Assembly (NCBI RefSeq): GCF_958450345.1
Contig: NC_088780.1
Coordinates: 62,767,533-62,831,532, forward strand
DNA: 64,000 bases
From: Calliphora vicina
Lineage: Eukaryota > Arthropoda > Insecta > Diptera > Calliphoridae
Direction: 5' to 3'
Below are positions 32,970 to 44,330 of this stretch, piece after piece (within the stretch, counting starts at the first letter, position 1; each line of letters begins with the position of its first letter). Position numbers and translations under genes: made by a program. The notes beneath the pieces were generated by a model. That model was not told where the DNA came from, made no database searches, and saw only the letters and a program-made list of their open reading frames with translations.

Positions 32970-33363
32970 TCTCAGCCCAGGTCCAACTTACTATGGTCTT
33001 ATATACATACGTCGATGCAAAGGTATCTGAAATATCTATCATTAGATATCCATATTGTCTATTATTAATGACTTAGTAATCCAGATATAGGTCAAAAATA
33101 GGTAAAAAATCGAGGTTGTCCTGGTTTTTTCCTTATATCTCAGCCATTTTCTCGATTTTAAATAGCAACCGAGCCGGAAGAATTCCGGAGATATTGATAT
33201 ATGAATCATGATTTCAACACACAGACGGACGGGCTATATCAATTCCGCTATCTATAACGATCCAGAATATATATACTTTATGGGGTCGCAAATGAAAAAT
33301 GTGGAAATTACAAACGGAATGACAAACTTATATATACCCTTGCCACTCATGGTGAAGGGTATA
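32970..33363 (-). repeat. Dispersed fly repeat, family E, copy 3
   Basis: Same orientation as copy 2: TCCAACTTACTATGGTCTTA to CACTCATGGTGAAGGGTATA. Uninterrupted at the satellite insertion point (ATAGGTCAAAAATAGG near 33088). Confidence 0.75.
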
Positions 33364-34114
33364 ATAAAAAAAAAATAAAAAAATACATTTTCATGTGTTT
33401 CTGCAACTAAATTTTTAAAAAGATCTGTATTTAATATATTTCAAGTTACAGTAGGGTCTAGATACATATATAAAAATCAACAATAAAAAAAAATATTTCT
33501 AAAAATTCCATTCCGTAAAAATTAAAAAAAAGAATTTCGGCGGGTGCTGGCGGTTACAATTTTTTTACAAAGACATTCCCCAGAAGTTTGTTTAAATTAT
33601 GTATATAGTCAATGGACCGGCTTCGACGGTCTTTTTTGGCTAGCTATATAATATTCTTAGAAAAAACAAATATTAGTATATTTGAGACCCAAGTTTAAAG
33701 GACTATAACAGGAAAATGGAGAGGCCCATAAATATAAGATATACACTTAATAAAAGCCTATGTCAATGTTTATCTATGTTTTGAAGTATGAATTTCTATA
33801 TGGTCCACCTAGATTTTGATTTGGAACCACAGTGGGGTGCTTTAGTTTTGTCCCTTTCATTTTCTACCTTAAAATATTTTACCTCTTACAGAAAGATTAA
33901 CTTTAAAAGTATTTGTTTATCAATAATAAATATATTAACAAATGAAAATAATACATAATAGAAATTTAAAACTTTGTTTTAATAAAAAAATATATGTGCT
34001 TTAGTTATGGGTTCCTTAGGCACAGTTACTTATTTTGATCTCTAGAATACGATTTTCCTTGACACTTGCCGATTTTTTTGCATCCCTACAAATGGACCCG
34101 ACCTAATATATTTC

Positions 34115-34733
34115 TGTGGTTATAAGCAATAACCACCTAAGTCGACTTAAGAAAGATTTGAGTTATATATGCTACATTATTCTGTTCACTAAGGAAGACT
34201 ATTGCATTTACAATAAGCGCCAAAATATACTTAAGAAAACATTCAATTATATTTTATTTTGTTTAAATAGCTTAAGACTACAATAACAACTATTGTATAT
34301 TTTTCACGAAATAAATTTTCATAAATAAGAGTGCTGTTATAAGAGCCAAACTAAAGAAAAGCGATTATTGCAAATTGGCTTAATTATTTGACATCAATTT
34401 TTAAATATGTAATAACAGCTTAACTCAACATATGCAAAGTAACAATCAAAACACTTGCTTTCAACAAACGCCTAATCAGACATTAGCATTTGCAATTTAG
34501 TATTTCTGAGTTGCATTAAGCGATGATATTTGTTTTTATTAAATATTTCTCTAATAAATAAAGCTTTTGTTATAATTTTTTATTTTAGCATTGTGGGGGT
34601 AAGAATCTTTGATTCTGCATTATATCTTTTCTAATGCACTCTTTTATTTTTTTCGGAAACGCTTTTATAAATATAAATTGCTTTTTCTCAAAAACATGTT
34701 TTTTGAATTAGGCGGTTATTGCTTGTGACCACA
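34115..34733. mobile_element. MITE with 26-bp inverted ends
   Basis: Left TGTGGTTATAAGCAATAACC (34115-34140) and right TGTGGTCACAAGCAATAACC inward (34708-34733), 23 of 26 matching. 619 bp; target duplication unclear. No coding sequence. Confidence 0.7.
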
Positions 34734-34988
34734 TATTTATACAGTATTGTTCGAAACCTAAATAAATTATTCAAAGTGTTATATATTATTTTTAAATATT
34801 TATTTATTTATTTACAAAATATTTTACAAAATAAATTCATAAAATATAGGAAAAAGGGCGCCGGTGACAAGACCATATGCGCTCGTATTAAAAAATAATA
34901 AAGTGAAAAATTACATTCACATATCTACATTTTATTATTCAAAATAAAAAATTTGCAAAAAAAAAATAAACTCTTCGTGAACTTCTGA

Positions 34989-37900
34989 CTAGACATCCTG
35001 AATGTTGTGTTGTTGTAGACTTTTCTTGATCTTGTTGATGTTATTGGTAGTTGCACAATCGAGTATATCTTCCAGCGGTAGTCCTATCCCCGAGACTGGG
35101 CAAAATTTTAGCAAATGAAGGACATCAAGTATAACATTACAATTAGAACATCTTGGCGGATCAGTTCTTTCATAGTAGTGTTTTGAGTTAAATACACATT
35201 TACCCACCCTTAGGCGAGCTAACATAATACAGTCAGGCCTGGTCAAATTGCCGTTGTATCTAGGTCTCGTTGAAGATATGTTATGTAGATCTCGGGTTGC
35301 TCTAAACGGATTCATTATGGCCTTTGGGAAACAGGGAGTTTCAGTTACCTCGGGTAAACTCAGTGCTCTTTTAGCGCCATAGTCAGCCTTTTCATTGCCT
35401 GGAATTCCAATGTGCGAGGGAATCCACATTATTAGAATTTGGTGAGTTGCATTCTCCAACTGTAATATGTCATCATAAACACCGTTGTGATTCTTCATTA
35501 TAGCCTGGGTTGCACTTAGGCTATCGGTACAAATTAAAGTTTTTCCTACATGTTGGGTAGCAAGATCAATGGCCATTCTTATAGCTGCAATCTCTGCCGT
35601 AAAAATTCCCGTATGATCCGGTAATCGAGACTCCTTAATAGTTTCAAATTGTGTGGTTGATAATTGTTTAACTACGGCATAAGAAGTCATACCATTGTAA
35701 AAGGATCCATCTGTATAGTAAGTCGTATCTGGAGAAAAAGATGACATTTTACAAGAGAACATTCTCTTGAAGCACGTAGGGTCAGTACTGTTCTTGACAA
35801 AACGACTCAAACTATCATCTGCCTGAACAATAGCATTAGAAGATCCGGGTGTCATTGGCTTCTGTGGTAACGAAATGTTTGAGTTTCTCAAAATAGAGAT
35901 AACATTATCAGTGGCAGATGGTGGACAGATTGTTTCAGAGTTAAGGTTTCTCCAAAAAGATTCATGTAATCCATCAGATGATATAGTAATCGCCCTGGAA
36001 GCTAATCCAACAGCTGTTTTTTTCAAAAGTGTACGAAAATCCGTAAAATTAGCCTCAGTTCTTTATTTATTGAGCGGCGTCGTTCGAAGCAGACCAGAGG
36101 CTGTTCTGAAGCAGTTATTGATGGAGGTATTAATTGTATCTACATTTTTCCTTGAAGTCCAACCGTAAATGGTTATACCATGCAAAATTGTTCCGATTGT
36201 TAGGGAGCGACAGATGTTAAGGGCTGTTTCCATATGTGGACCTTTATTCCTTGAACAAATGAGCTTCAGCAGGTTATTAATTTTACTCAGTTTATAAGTT
36301 AGCTGTTTGACATGACTGTTCCAAAGAAGATTTCTGGTAAAAATCAAACCCAAAATTCTCATTTGATCCAAAAGTTTAATATCAATGTCCCTAATAGAAA
36401 TTGTGTTGTTGGTACAGTCCCTTTTTCTACAAATGTGGAGGATTTCAGATTTATGGACTGGTATAACAGCACCTCTGCTCTTAGCCCATTGATGTATTTT
36501 CATATCCAGGTTGTTTAAATTCAAACGAACAACTTCCGGATTACCCGAAGCCACTGCAAAAACATTGTCGGCGTAAATGCCAATATAGTCAATTCCTGGC
36601 AGATTTTCCACAGCCCTGGCCAGCGAGTTTTCATACACAGAGTATAATACTACTGATAGTGGGGAACCCTGAGGCACTCCATTATCCAGTGAATGCGTCA
36701 CTGAGAAATATCCATCTACTTTAACGGTTACCGTGCGGTTTCTGAGGAAAGAATCTAATAACCTAAGGATGTTTTTCGGAATACCCCATACATGAAGCTC
36801 CATTATGATGAAAGCGGACACTACTCGGTCGAAAGCTTTCTCAATATCCTCCGAAAGTATTAAATTATGCTTACCATTTTTCAGGTTTCGACGCAGAATT
36901 TCCTCTAGCTGGTGACAGATGCTGTGAACTCCATGTCTAGGTATAAAGGCGTGTTGTAAGTTTGACAAATTATGCCTTGTGTACTTCCAAAATCGTCTGG
37001 CTAAAATTTTCTCCAGAATCTTTGATAAAACTGGCAATAAAGAAATCGGCCTATATCCTTCAACACTGTTAGGATTCTTTCCGGGTTTTGGTATCGGCGA
37101 TAGCACAGCAGTCTTCCAATCCTGCGGGAATGTTCCAGTAGATAGCATGTTGTTATAAAGTATACAAAGGCGTATTTTCATAATGTCGGGGGCATTTTTT
37201 ATCATGGCGTAAGTAATTTTATCACGTGCTGGAGTAGATCCTTTCAAAGTCTTCATAATATCATTTAGTTCAGGTAATCGAATCCTTTGGTTCATTACTA
37301 CAAGCTGTTGATCTGCTGGTAGTAGATTCTCAATATTCAAATTGTTTTTAGTAGCCATGACCTCAGGATCGAACGCTGCATCGGAGCCAAGGGAGCACCA
37401 AAAACGAGCAAACCCGTCAGCAATGTCTAAGGGGTGTGTTAGGCTGTCATTATCTACATATATATTAGGAAAACTTTGAATACGATTTGCTCTTAAGTTG
37501 TTGACTTTACCCCAAAGAACTCGAACATCCATTGAGGGATTTAGGGAGTTAAGGAAGTTTTCCCATGTTTTCCTCTTGGCGATCTTACATTCCCTCTTAA
37601 TTTTTGCACATAATGATTTATATTCCATTACATTATTATTACAACGTATCCTTCTAAAAGTTTTCCATGCCTTTTGCCTCAAAAAAATTAATTTAGAAAT
37701 ATCCGAATTAAACCATACGGGGTTGTTCTTATCCTTGGGTTTCCGGCTGTGCGGGATGGATTCATTCGCTGCTTTCCTAAAAATCCGTTTCAACTGAGCT
37801 GCCTCTCTGTTGATGTTAGACGACCTTTCAAATTGACTTTCAACTAGAGCTGCCCTCTTTTTAAAAAGAGGCCAGTTAGCTTTCCTATCCATAAAACGTG

Positions 37901-38597
37901 ATGAAAATTGTCTATTAACAATTTCGATATTGTTCGAAATCATAATAGGAAAGTGATCAGCAACCTCTGGAATTGGCAGGCAAGTCCAGGTCAAACTTGG
38001 AGCAAAATCAACAGATGACATAGATACATCGACAGCAGTTAACGTGTTTCTAGTGTTAAGTAGGGTGGGTGATCCATCATTCAATATTACCAAATTGTTG
38101 TCATTTGCAAATTCCTCAAAAATTCTGCCATTTGGGGAGTTTGAAGAAGAACCCCATAATACATTTTGAGAGTTCAAATCCCCCAGCAATATATTATGGG
38201 CATTTTCGCAAAGGGATATATTGTTCACAATTGATGCAGATAGGTTAACATTATTTTCCTTATATATATTTGTAATATGAAGTTCCTTGTTGCTCCGAAT
38301 TATTATTGTCTGGAAGAGTAAGTTACCTGTAGATGTTATATGCCTTGTCACGTTCAAATTTGTATTTACAAGAAGTGCTATACCTGATTTTGCATAGTCA
38401 TAATCAATATTGTTGTGGTGAAAAACTTGGTATCCTGGTAGATGTAGCAAATGTAGGGTTTTCTCTATAATATGCGTCTCCTGAAGAGCTATGATGTTTG
38501 GTTTATGCCTTGCTACTAATAGCTCAAGAGCATATTTGTTGTTTATGAAGCCTTGCATATTCCAATGGAGAATAGTGATGTTAATGTCAGAAGTCAT
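34989..38597 (-). pseudogene. I-clade LINE ORF2: endonuclease, reverse transcriptase, RNase H
   Basis: One reading frame of about 1200 codons interrupted by a single in-frame TAA at 36063-36065 (after LLRTTPLNK; RTEANFTDFR continues without shift). The APE endonuclease opens with ITILHWNMQGF, LQETH (about residue 39) and LLGDLNSQNVLWGSS. RT has RPISLLPVLSK, EDIEKAFDRV, GVPQGSPLSVVLYS and the catalytic box IGIYADNVFA; here the second Asp of YADD reads Asn (36564-36566), which should abolish polymerisation. RNase H shows YTDGSFY, FTAEIAAI, CTDSLSAT and PGNEKADYG, so its acidic residues are present. A C-terminal PRCSNC motif follows. Two point changes thus separate it from an intact ORF. Confidence 0.93.
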
Positions 38598-38603
38598 AAA
38601 AGT

Positions 38604-39507
38604 TTATTTTTTGTCCATGCCCTTTAAGGGCTGTTGTTGTGTGTTTCTTAATGTGTTTGGAGTAATCAACACATTAAGTTGCGGAAAATTATTGTACATT
38701 TGTGTACATGGTGAATCATTATTCAGATCTGTTTCTTTATCCGTGTTCCTTGGTGGTGTGACAAATCCTAGACCATCATTTATATCCTGAATGATCATTT
38801 CTTCCGTGACGTCTTCATTTGTATTCGAAAAAACGTAGTCATCTTCCAAAATATCATTGTTATTTCCTTCATTTGCTGTTGTAGTAGTATATTGTTTTGA
38901 TTGATTCCTATTAAGAGAGATTATTTGAGAAATAGAATTTTGTATGGTTTATAGAGATTCTTGACTTTGTATAAGTATAGGAGTTTCATTCAAAAATTCA
39001 GTGGTGTCAATGTCTGATTCCATTTGTGTTTGTTGAGTTGTAAAGTTGATGTGTTTGTTAACGTTTGGTTTAGAAATGTTGGTTGTTGTAAAAGAGTTGT
39101 GTGATGCTTTTGTTATCGCTGTGTGTTTGTTATCGTTTGGTTTAGAAATGTTGGTCGTTGTAAAAGAGTTGTGTGGAACTTTGGAACTTAGGAACTTTGA
39201 TTAATAGATCACCACTTTTCATTTCCTTGACTTCCAGACGGTCACGCGAAATATGGTTAAGTCCTCTTTCCACTTGAAAAACATTATAAGAAGCTAGCGG
39301 TAGCATCTGTACATCCTCCTTCAAAGATATAGCCGATGCAACTAAATAACGTGGCAGCAGGTCTTGGTTCGGTGTTATTTCTGGTAGAGGAACGAAATCT
39401 TCAGCTCGTGGTCTCTTAATTTTGTTGGTCCTATTTTTCCCGGACGAGAAGTCAAGTTCTCGAAACCGGTTATTGTCCGGGGGATGAACCCCGTTCATGT
39501 CGCGCAC
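38604..39507 (-). pseudogene. I-clade LINE ORF1 (Gag-like) remnant
   Basis: N-terminal piece 39507-39142 starts MRDMNGVHPPDNNRF and includes IKRPRAEDFVPLPE and YNVFQVERGLNHIS, a Gag-like start. The C-terminal piece 38849-38604 ends PLKGMDKK, with the stop a few bases before the ORF2 start at 38597, the usual ORF1/ORF2 spacing. Between them (38850-39141) the frame is lost, and a 70-odd-bp segment (TTTGGTTTAGAAATGTTGGT) is duplicated in tandem. The CCHC knuckles expected in such proteins are missing, so the middle has been deleted. Family inferred from position rather than from a strong domain match. Confidence 0.7.
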
Positions 39508-39769
39508 ACGTTAAAAATGTACTATGAAAAAGTCCAATATCAAATTAAAAAAAAAAAAAAAAAATATTTAAGAAACAATATCCTCTTTATTTATTAAAGA
39601 AAATCAAAAACAAAAAAAACACGTGGCTCACGATAACTAATACGTTGATCGATAACACAAAGCAAATCTACCGACAATAATAACACGTCTTTACACGGCA
39701 ATTGCCTGAATATTTTTAAATATATTTATTAAATATAAAATACTAAATTTTTATTACATTATGCACCTA
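39508..39769. other. No gene; A-tract and AT-rich spacer
   Basis: Includes an A-run near 39545-39562. May contain the 5' end of the LINE. Confidence 0.4.
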
Positions 39770-40600
39770 CAGTGCCGGACTTAAATATTCACACAGCATA
39801 CAGATATATCTTTAATCGTCCATATTTTTTAAACGAAGGCCCCAACATTCGTGCGGATTTCAACAAAAATATTTATTTACATATAACTTATGGAAATATA
39901 TGGAAAAACTAAACATAAGGTGGCACATTTCAGAAAAATAATTATCTAATGTTTCGAAGTTCGATTTTAAGGGGGACAAAAATATTCACACAGTTTCTAA
40001 TTTTTAATAGGAAAATAGTTTTTTTAAATAGTTTAATATTTTGTGGAGTAGCCTATCTTTTTAATGGCTTCTTTTAATCGTCTTGGCATTGAATCGACCA
40101 ATTTTTGGTGACGTAAGCTCCAATATTTTGCCATTTTTGTAACAGGACTTCTTTAAGTTGAGTCTTACTAATAATATGGTGCTTTCCTACACGTTCGGCC
40201 AATTTATCCCACAAATGTTCTATGGAATTCATGTCAGGTGATTGCGGAGGAGTCTGGAGAATGTGGGGAGCATGATGCACTATTCATATTCGGACGTCAT
40301 GGGCAGTGTGTTTGGGGTCATTGTACTGTTGATAACAGAAATATTCCCAAGCTTTAACTTTATAGCGCATTGTAGTAGGTTTTCTTTTAAAATATTAAGG
40401 TACACTGTTTTGTCCATTGAACCGTCGATGAAAACTAAGTTTCCTACACCAGATGCAGCCATACAACCCCACAACATGACCTCTTATCCACCATGTTTGA
40501 CAGTGTTTACTACATTGTACTTTTCCAATTCAGTGTTTGGCCTTCTCCAAACTGTTATATCTAAAAAATACTTTGGACGTACGGAATAAACTTTTTTTTT
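39770..40600 (-). mobile_element. Tc1-like transposon, 3' part only
   Basis: End CAGTGCCGGACTTAAATATT behind TA (39768-39769). The other end is missing; the homology stops near 40600, where a different Tc1 relic follows in the opposite direction. Confidence 0.75.
40060..40600 (-). pseudogene. Tc1 transposase relic, C-terminal half
   Basis: Pieces on the minus strand in order: KYNVVNTVKHGG (about 40490), then after a stop MLWGCMAASGVGNLVFIDGS (40477), a frameshifted NDPKH equivalent near 40310, and LQTPPQSPDMNSIEHLWDKL (40260-40200) with catalytic Glu. At least one stop and one frameshift. The N-terminal DNA-binding domain is not present. Dead. Confidence 0.85.
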
Positions 40601-40739
40601 GCATGGGGACAGGCAAAGGGTTAAGCAACTATTTTGTTGTGATATTTTACAACAAAAAACTAAATTTTTGAAAAAGTTTGGTTGTTTCTGCACATTTTGT
40701 ACCAATTATTTTGAAATGCATCTGCATCGGTACGGGCCA

Positions 40740-42160
40740 CGTTTCGGAAAAACTTTGAAGCTAAAAATTATTTCTAATAATGGAAACTCCAAAATTTCTT
40801 TAGCTAATAAATTGAGTATTAATATATCAATGGTTTCGCGATTAATTAAAAATTATAAAGCTAATGGAACAATACAGGAATACAATACCGACGGTCGTCC
40901 TGGAAAACTTCACAGAGAACAGATAGGAAAATCGTCCGTTTAATTTTGTAATAACAAAATTTTGTTGTTGTATAAACCATTTTTTGTATTTATTTATTAC
41001 AATTTAGTACATAATAGTTTAACTTATGTTTAACTTGTCTCAATAATGCCTTTAGTGCGCTGAGGCTGAAATTAAAATGGAAAATAATTTGAGAAGCTTC
41101 ATGCCGTCTAAGCAACCCATACTGACGAAGAAACATTTAAAAACTAGGTTTGTCTAAATCATTGCAACGTATTCGTTCATTTTCATTACTTTTATGAAAT
41201 TTTAAGTTAGATTTTACAAAAACTTACGTAAATTGGACTGTGCCAAAATGGAATACAGTTTTAATTAGCGACGAGTCTAACTTTAACTTGTTAAATTTAG
41301 ATGGAGTAAGCCACGTCCGTGGACCGAAGAGAAAGCGATTACATCCACGTTATTGTAAAGGCACAATAAAGCATGGTGGTGAAAATGTAATTGTGTGGAC
41401 TTGCTTTTTGGCGAGTGGAGTTAGCCCTATTGTCAAAATACACTCAGGTCTCGTTTTATGCGGATTCAAATTTATGCGGTTTTTAAAATCACATTTTTTT
41501 TTGGAATTTTAACAGATTCTAAAATTTTAGATGTTTTTTTTAATTCTAGTGATGAAAATGATATTTTAGAATATGATGATATGATTATATCATCTAGTGA
41601 TGAAAATGACGTTGAACCAATTCCTAAACTATGCCGACAATTATTCAGTCATTCAGATTGATCATACATATTTACAGAATTTCCTTAAAAAATGTTTTAG
41701 CTTATTTTTTTTGATAATTTTCTGTGTTTTCTGTTATTAATGAATTAATATTATATTTTTGTTTATTTTTTTTAAAGGGTTTTTGTTTTTACTGTTTAAG
41801 TAAATGAAATAAATATATTTTTGTTGATTTTTTTTATGCGATTTTGCTCTGGATTTTTAATTAAAATTTGAATTTATGCGGTTTTTCAGAATTTTGGAAC
41901 GAATCATTAGATTTTATATGACGCAAGATTTATGCAATTTATCAATTTATGCAATTTTTTTGGAAAGCATCTATCGCATAAAACGAGACCTGTGTGTACA
42001 AACAAAAATGGATCGTTTTTTGTACAGACATTTTAGCTAATCACATGCTTCAATATGTCGAATGGAAAATGTCACATCGATGGGGTTTTCAGCAGCTAAT
42101 GGGATTAAGATTTTGGATTGGCCAGCACAATCTCCAGAGCTGGCCAATCCATTAAATATA
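40740..42160 (+). pseudogene. Tc1 transposase relic split by a Tigger-like MITE
   Basis: The N-terminal helix-turn-helix is visible at 40750-40940 (NGNSKISLANKLSINISM, then NTDGRPGKLHRE). After an unrelated A/T-rich gap the catalytic part resumes at 41240 with VLISDESNFNLLNLDG, RYCKGTIKHGGENVIVW and SPIVKI. Here the MITE 41441-41996 interrupts. The frame continues after it with KMDRFLYR and ends with ILDWPAQSPELANP near 42150, where the catalytic Glu context NPIE is lost. Removing the MITE with one TA brings the two halves back into one frame. Further stops are present downstream. Confidence 0.85.
41441..41996. mobile_element. pogo/Tigger-like MITE
   Basis: 556 bp, ends CACTCAGGTCTCGTTTTATG and CACACAGGTCTCGTTTTATG (inward), TA on both sides (41439-41440, 41997-41998). 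It contains an acidic open segment (SSDENDILEYDD, ISSSDENDVEPIPKLC) ending at 41661 that could be the tail of a pogo-type transposase. Inserted in the Tc1 transposase relic. Confidence 0.85.
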
Positions 42161-42694
42161 AAACATATATGTTTTATATTTAATAAATTGATTTAAAAGG
42201 TCGAAAATTTACTCATAATTCTAAACAAATCTAAATACATCTCTAAATATTTATATCGAAATTTGTTGCCTACATACATCAAATGAGTACATGTTTCTAT
42301 TTTGTGCACTTCTTATGGAATAAAAATAAAACTAATAAAGCAAATCCAAAAATTTTTTCTGTAATTTATTTTATGTCTAATGCTGGGTATACACGATACC
42401 ATAGTAGAAAAATAGAAGGTAGTTTCATTCTCTCTTTATTTTTTAAAATTCTACGTCTGACATGCTTAAGGATTTTGACGTTTTCGTTAAAATAGTAATA
42501 CCATATTAATTAAAAATTTTCCCATATATTCTTTGAAGTTTGTGAAAAAATTAATACATAATTTTCATTAATTTGAAAAATATTAAAAAAAAATATAAAA
42601 AATTATTTACTATCAAATTGGGATCAAAGGTAAGATTTTCATTTTCAAATATTTCAAAGCTAATTTGTGAACATTATTTTAAGATTTAACAAAC

Positions 42695-42923
42695 ATGAGT
42701 TGCATTTTCCCCAACTGCGAAAATACCAAATATTTTTGCAAAAATTCAAATCTAAATTTTTTTAAAGTCCCTACATTACCTAACAAACGACAACAGTGGT
42801 TGGATGTATGTAAAACTTGCGAAGAAGATTTGCCAAAAGAGCCAATGGTGTGCTCCGACCATTTATTTCAGTTAATACAAAACGTGTGAGATTGGATAGA
42901 AATGCTGTCCCAATGACCACAAG
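42695..42923 (+). pseudogene. THAP zinc-finger domain, probable first exon with a frameshift
   Basis: MSCIFPNCENTKYFCKNS starts a C2CH THAP domain: C3 and C8 as first pair, FFKVPTLPNKRQQWLDVC in the middle with the invariant Trp, and CSDHL as the C-x2-H end. After CSDH the frame slips, and NTKRVRLDRNAVP follows in the next frame, a typical THAP C-terminal stretch. It ends at AAG/GTAACT near 42923, a plausible splice donor. THAP domains bind DNA and are shared by P-type and other transposases and by host proteins. It lies inside the Harbinger-like element, so it is probably that element's DNA-binding domain or a captured exon. No catalytic domain was seen. Confidence 0.8.
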
Positions 42924-43259
42924 GTAACTTTAAAATACTACTTAATATGTAAACATGATTTGGGGTATACAAAATATGTTCATAGTAATAAAAAAATTAA
43001 AAAATTCTTACTTAATATACCTATAAAAATAGTCAACGTGTTTTAATTATAAGTAAGCGAATGTTAGGAATTGAATCATTAACTTCCAACACAACATACT
43101 TAATACATTTTTATTTAAATACTAAATTATAAATTACACATATTTTGTAAAAAAAATTCTCTAAAATAAAAATCATTTTTAGGAACGCTTTTTATAATGC
43201 TCACAAAATAAGGAAACTTCAAAAAACCTTATTTGAAAAAAAAAATTTTTGATTGAAAC

Positions 43260-43676
43260 CATGGCAGAACGAACCAGGTACAATTATTAGAAAGTATGTT
43301 CTCAATTATATTTTCCCTAAAATGTCAAATACATACAAATTAATGAAAACTGGAAAAACAATAAAAGCAAACGTCAAAAATAAAATAATTTTCAAATATT
43401 TTTAATTTAAACAATATTAAAATTTCTAATATTCAAATTTAATTTTAAATAAATGCTTATAAAATTTGTGTTAATAAATGTTCTTTTGAACCAAAAATGT
43501 GAACTATGTGAAATTTAGCAGATAAAATAAAAGATTGGAGTGAGGCATGTGGTATAAATCTGAAGAAATAATACACAATTTTATTTTGCTTCGTTTCTTT
43601 TATTTTGTAGTTTGACATAACAAGGTAACTGATTGAAAGCTCTCCCTAATAATTGTACCTGGTTGATTCTGCCATG
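43260..43676. mobile_element. MITE with 9-bp target duplication, family D, copy 2
   Basis: 417 bp, ends CATGGCAGAACGAACCAGGT and CATGGCAGAATCAACCAGGT (inward), perfect 9-bp duplication GATTGAAAC at 43251-43259 and 43677-43685. Homologous to 24960-25252 at both ends. Nested in the Harbinger-like element. Confidence 0.9.
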
Positions 43677-44084
43677 GATTGAAACTACCTTCTATATTTT
43701 TATCATGCACGATACTATTTTTCGTACTAATCGTAGTATGAGTTGAAGTACGATTTCGTGATAGACGTTACTACAAATCGTACTATTTCCTTTGAAAAAA
43801 ATGACAAGTAATAAAAATATCACAAAAATCAAAAATTTTTGATTTTCATACTTCGTTAGTACGACAACATGATACACGTTACTAATTTCATACTTATACG
43901 ATTTATCGTACGACTTATCGTAACGTGTATACCTAGCATAATATGTAACAAAATGAATTACAATTCAAAACAAAAAACATCCAGTTCTAAATAAAAAACA
44001 GACAAAACTAAAATAACTCGCATGTACTCAATTTTACGTAAATAAAATTTTACACGCATTGGCATATTTTCTATAAATTTTTCA

Positions 44085-44330
44085 TTAACTTTTTTTGGAA
44101 TACTCTCTCTCTCGTGCTCAATCCGCTGTTAAAGTTCGTACAAATTGGTAGGAGTTAATCGGTATTGTTTCAACCGTCAATTCACAATTCACTAAAAATT
44201 CTCAATAGGATTGAACTCAGGACATTGAGCTGATAACTGCATTAATAAGAAATTTTTCTAGGAACACCATTCTTTACGATTTTTGACGTGTGTATTGGGT
44301 CACCATCCTATTCAAAAATTACTTCTTCTG
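44085..44330 (-). repeat. Inverted copy of the Tc1 transposase C-terminus
   Basis: Reverse complement of about 44815-45060; on the minus strand it encodes CPEFNPIENF and the AT-rich 3' part. It forms a large hairpin with the plus-strand copy. Confidence 0.8.

Larger units (their letters stand above)
30106..33833. mobile_element. 3.7-kb non-autonomous element nested in the Tc1 relic
   Basis: Ends ACTGTGGTTCCAAATCAAAA on both sides, matching for about 29 bp (left 30106-30134, right about 33805-33833). Flanked by a 7-bp duplication GGGGTGC (30099-30105 and 33834-33840). Filled with other repeats: a hAT MITE, two family E copies, a satellite and a duplicated internal block. No transposase seen. 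Confidence 0.75.
28984..34028 (+). mobile_element. Tc1-like transposon relic, expanded by nested insertions
   Basis: Left end CAGTATTGGCCATAACAAAA behind TA (28982-28983). The right end is degenerate: GGGGTGCTTTAGTTTTGTCC at 33834 and GTGCTTTAGTTATGGG at about 33994-34010 both resemble the inner part of the left end, so the boundary is uncertain. Its own sequence is only about 0.9 kb, because a MITE (29028-29495) and a 3.7-kb element (30106-33833) are inserted. The N-terminal third of the transposase is missing. Confidence 0.6.
34790..39510 (-). mobile_element. I-clade non-LTR retrotransposon (LINE)
   Basis: Minus-strand element with ORF1 remnant, ORF2 carrying endonuclease, RT and RNase H, a short 3' UTR, and a 3' tail of TAAA-type repeats (TATTTATTTATTTATTTAC on the plus strand near 34797). 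RNase H in ORF2 and a simple-repeat tail favour the I clade over Jockey. It is in the same orientation as Parp, inside intron 1. The 5' end is not clear; an A/T-rich stretch near 39540-39560 may mark it. Confidence 0.85.
42381..43938. mobile_element. PIF/Harbinger-like element carrying a THAP exon
   Basis: 1558 bp, ends TGCTGGGTATACACG (left) and TGCTAGGTATACACG (right, inward), 3-bp duplication TAA (42378-42380, 43939-43941), as PIF/Harbinger elements produce. The other arm of the surrounding Tc1 element (near 45237-45260) preserves the empty site (TTTATGTCTAATATGTAAC on the reverse strand), confirming both borders. It carries a THAP-domain coding piece and a nested MITE. Confidence 0.75.

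Noticed and set aside
32532..33068. 178-codon plus-strand frame with hydrophobic stretches
   Set aside because: It runs from a CAA/TTG-rich segment straight into dispersed repeat E; no motif and no conservation visible.
28984..34028. Reading the right end of this Tc1 as exact
   Set aside because: Two partial matches to the terminal repeat exist (33834 and about 33994), and neither has a clean TA-bounded tip, so only an approximate end is given.
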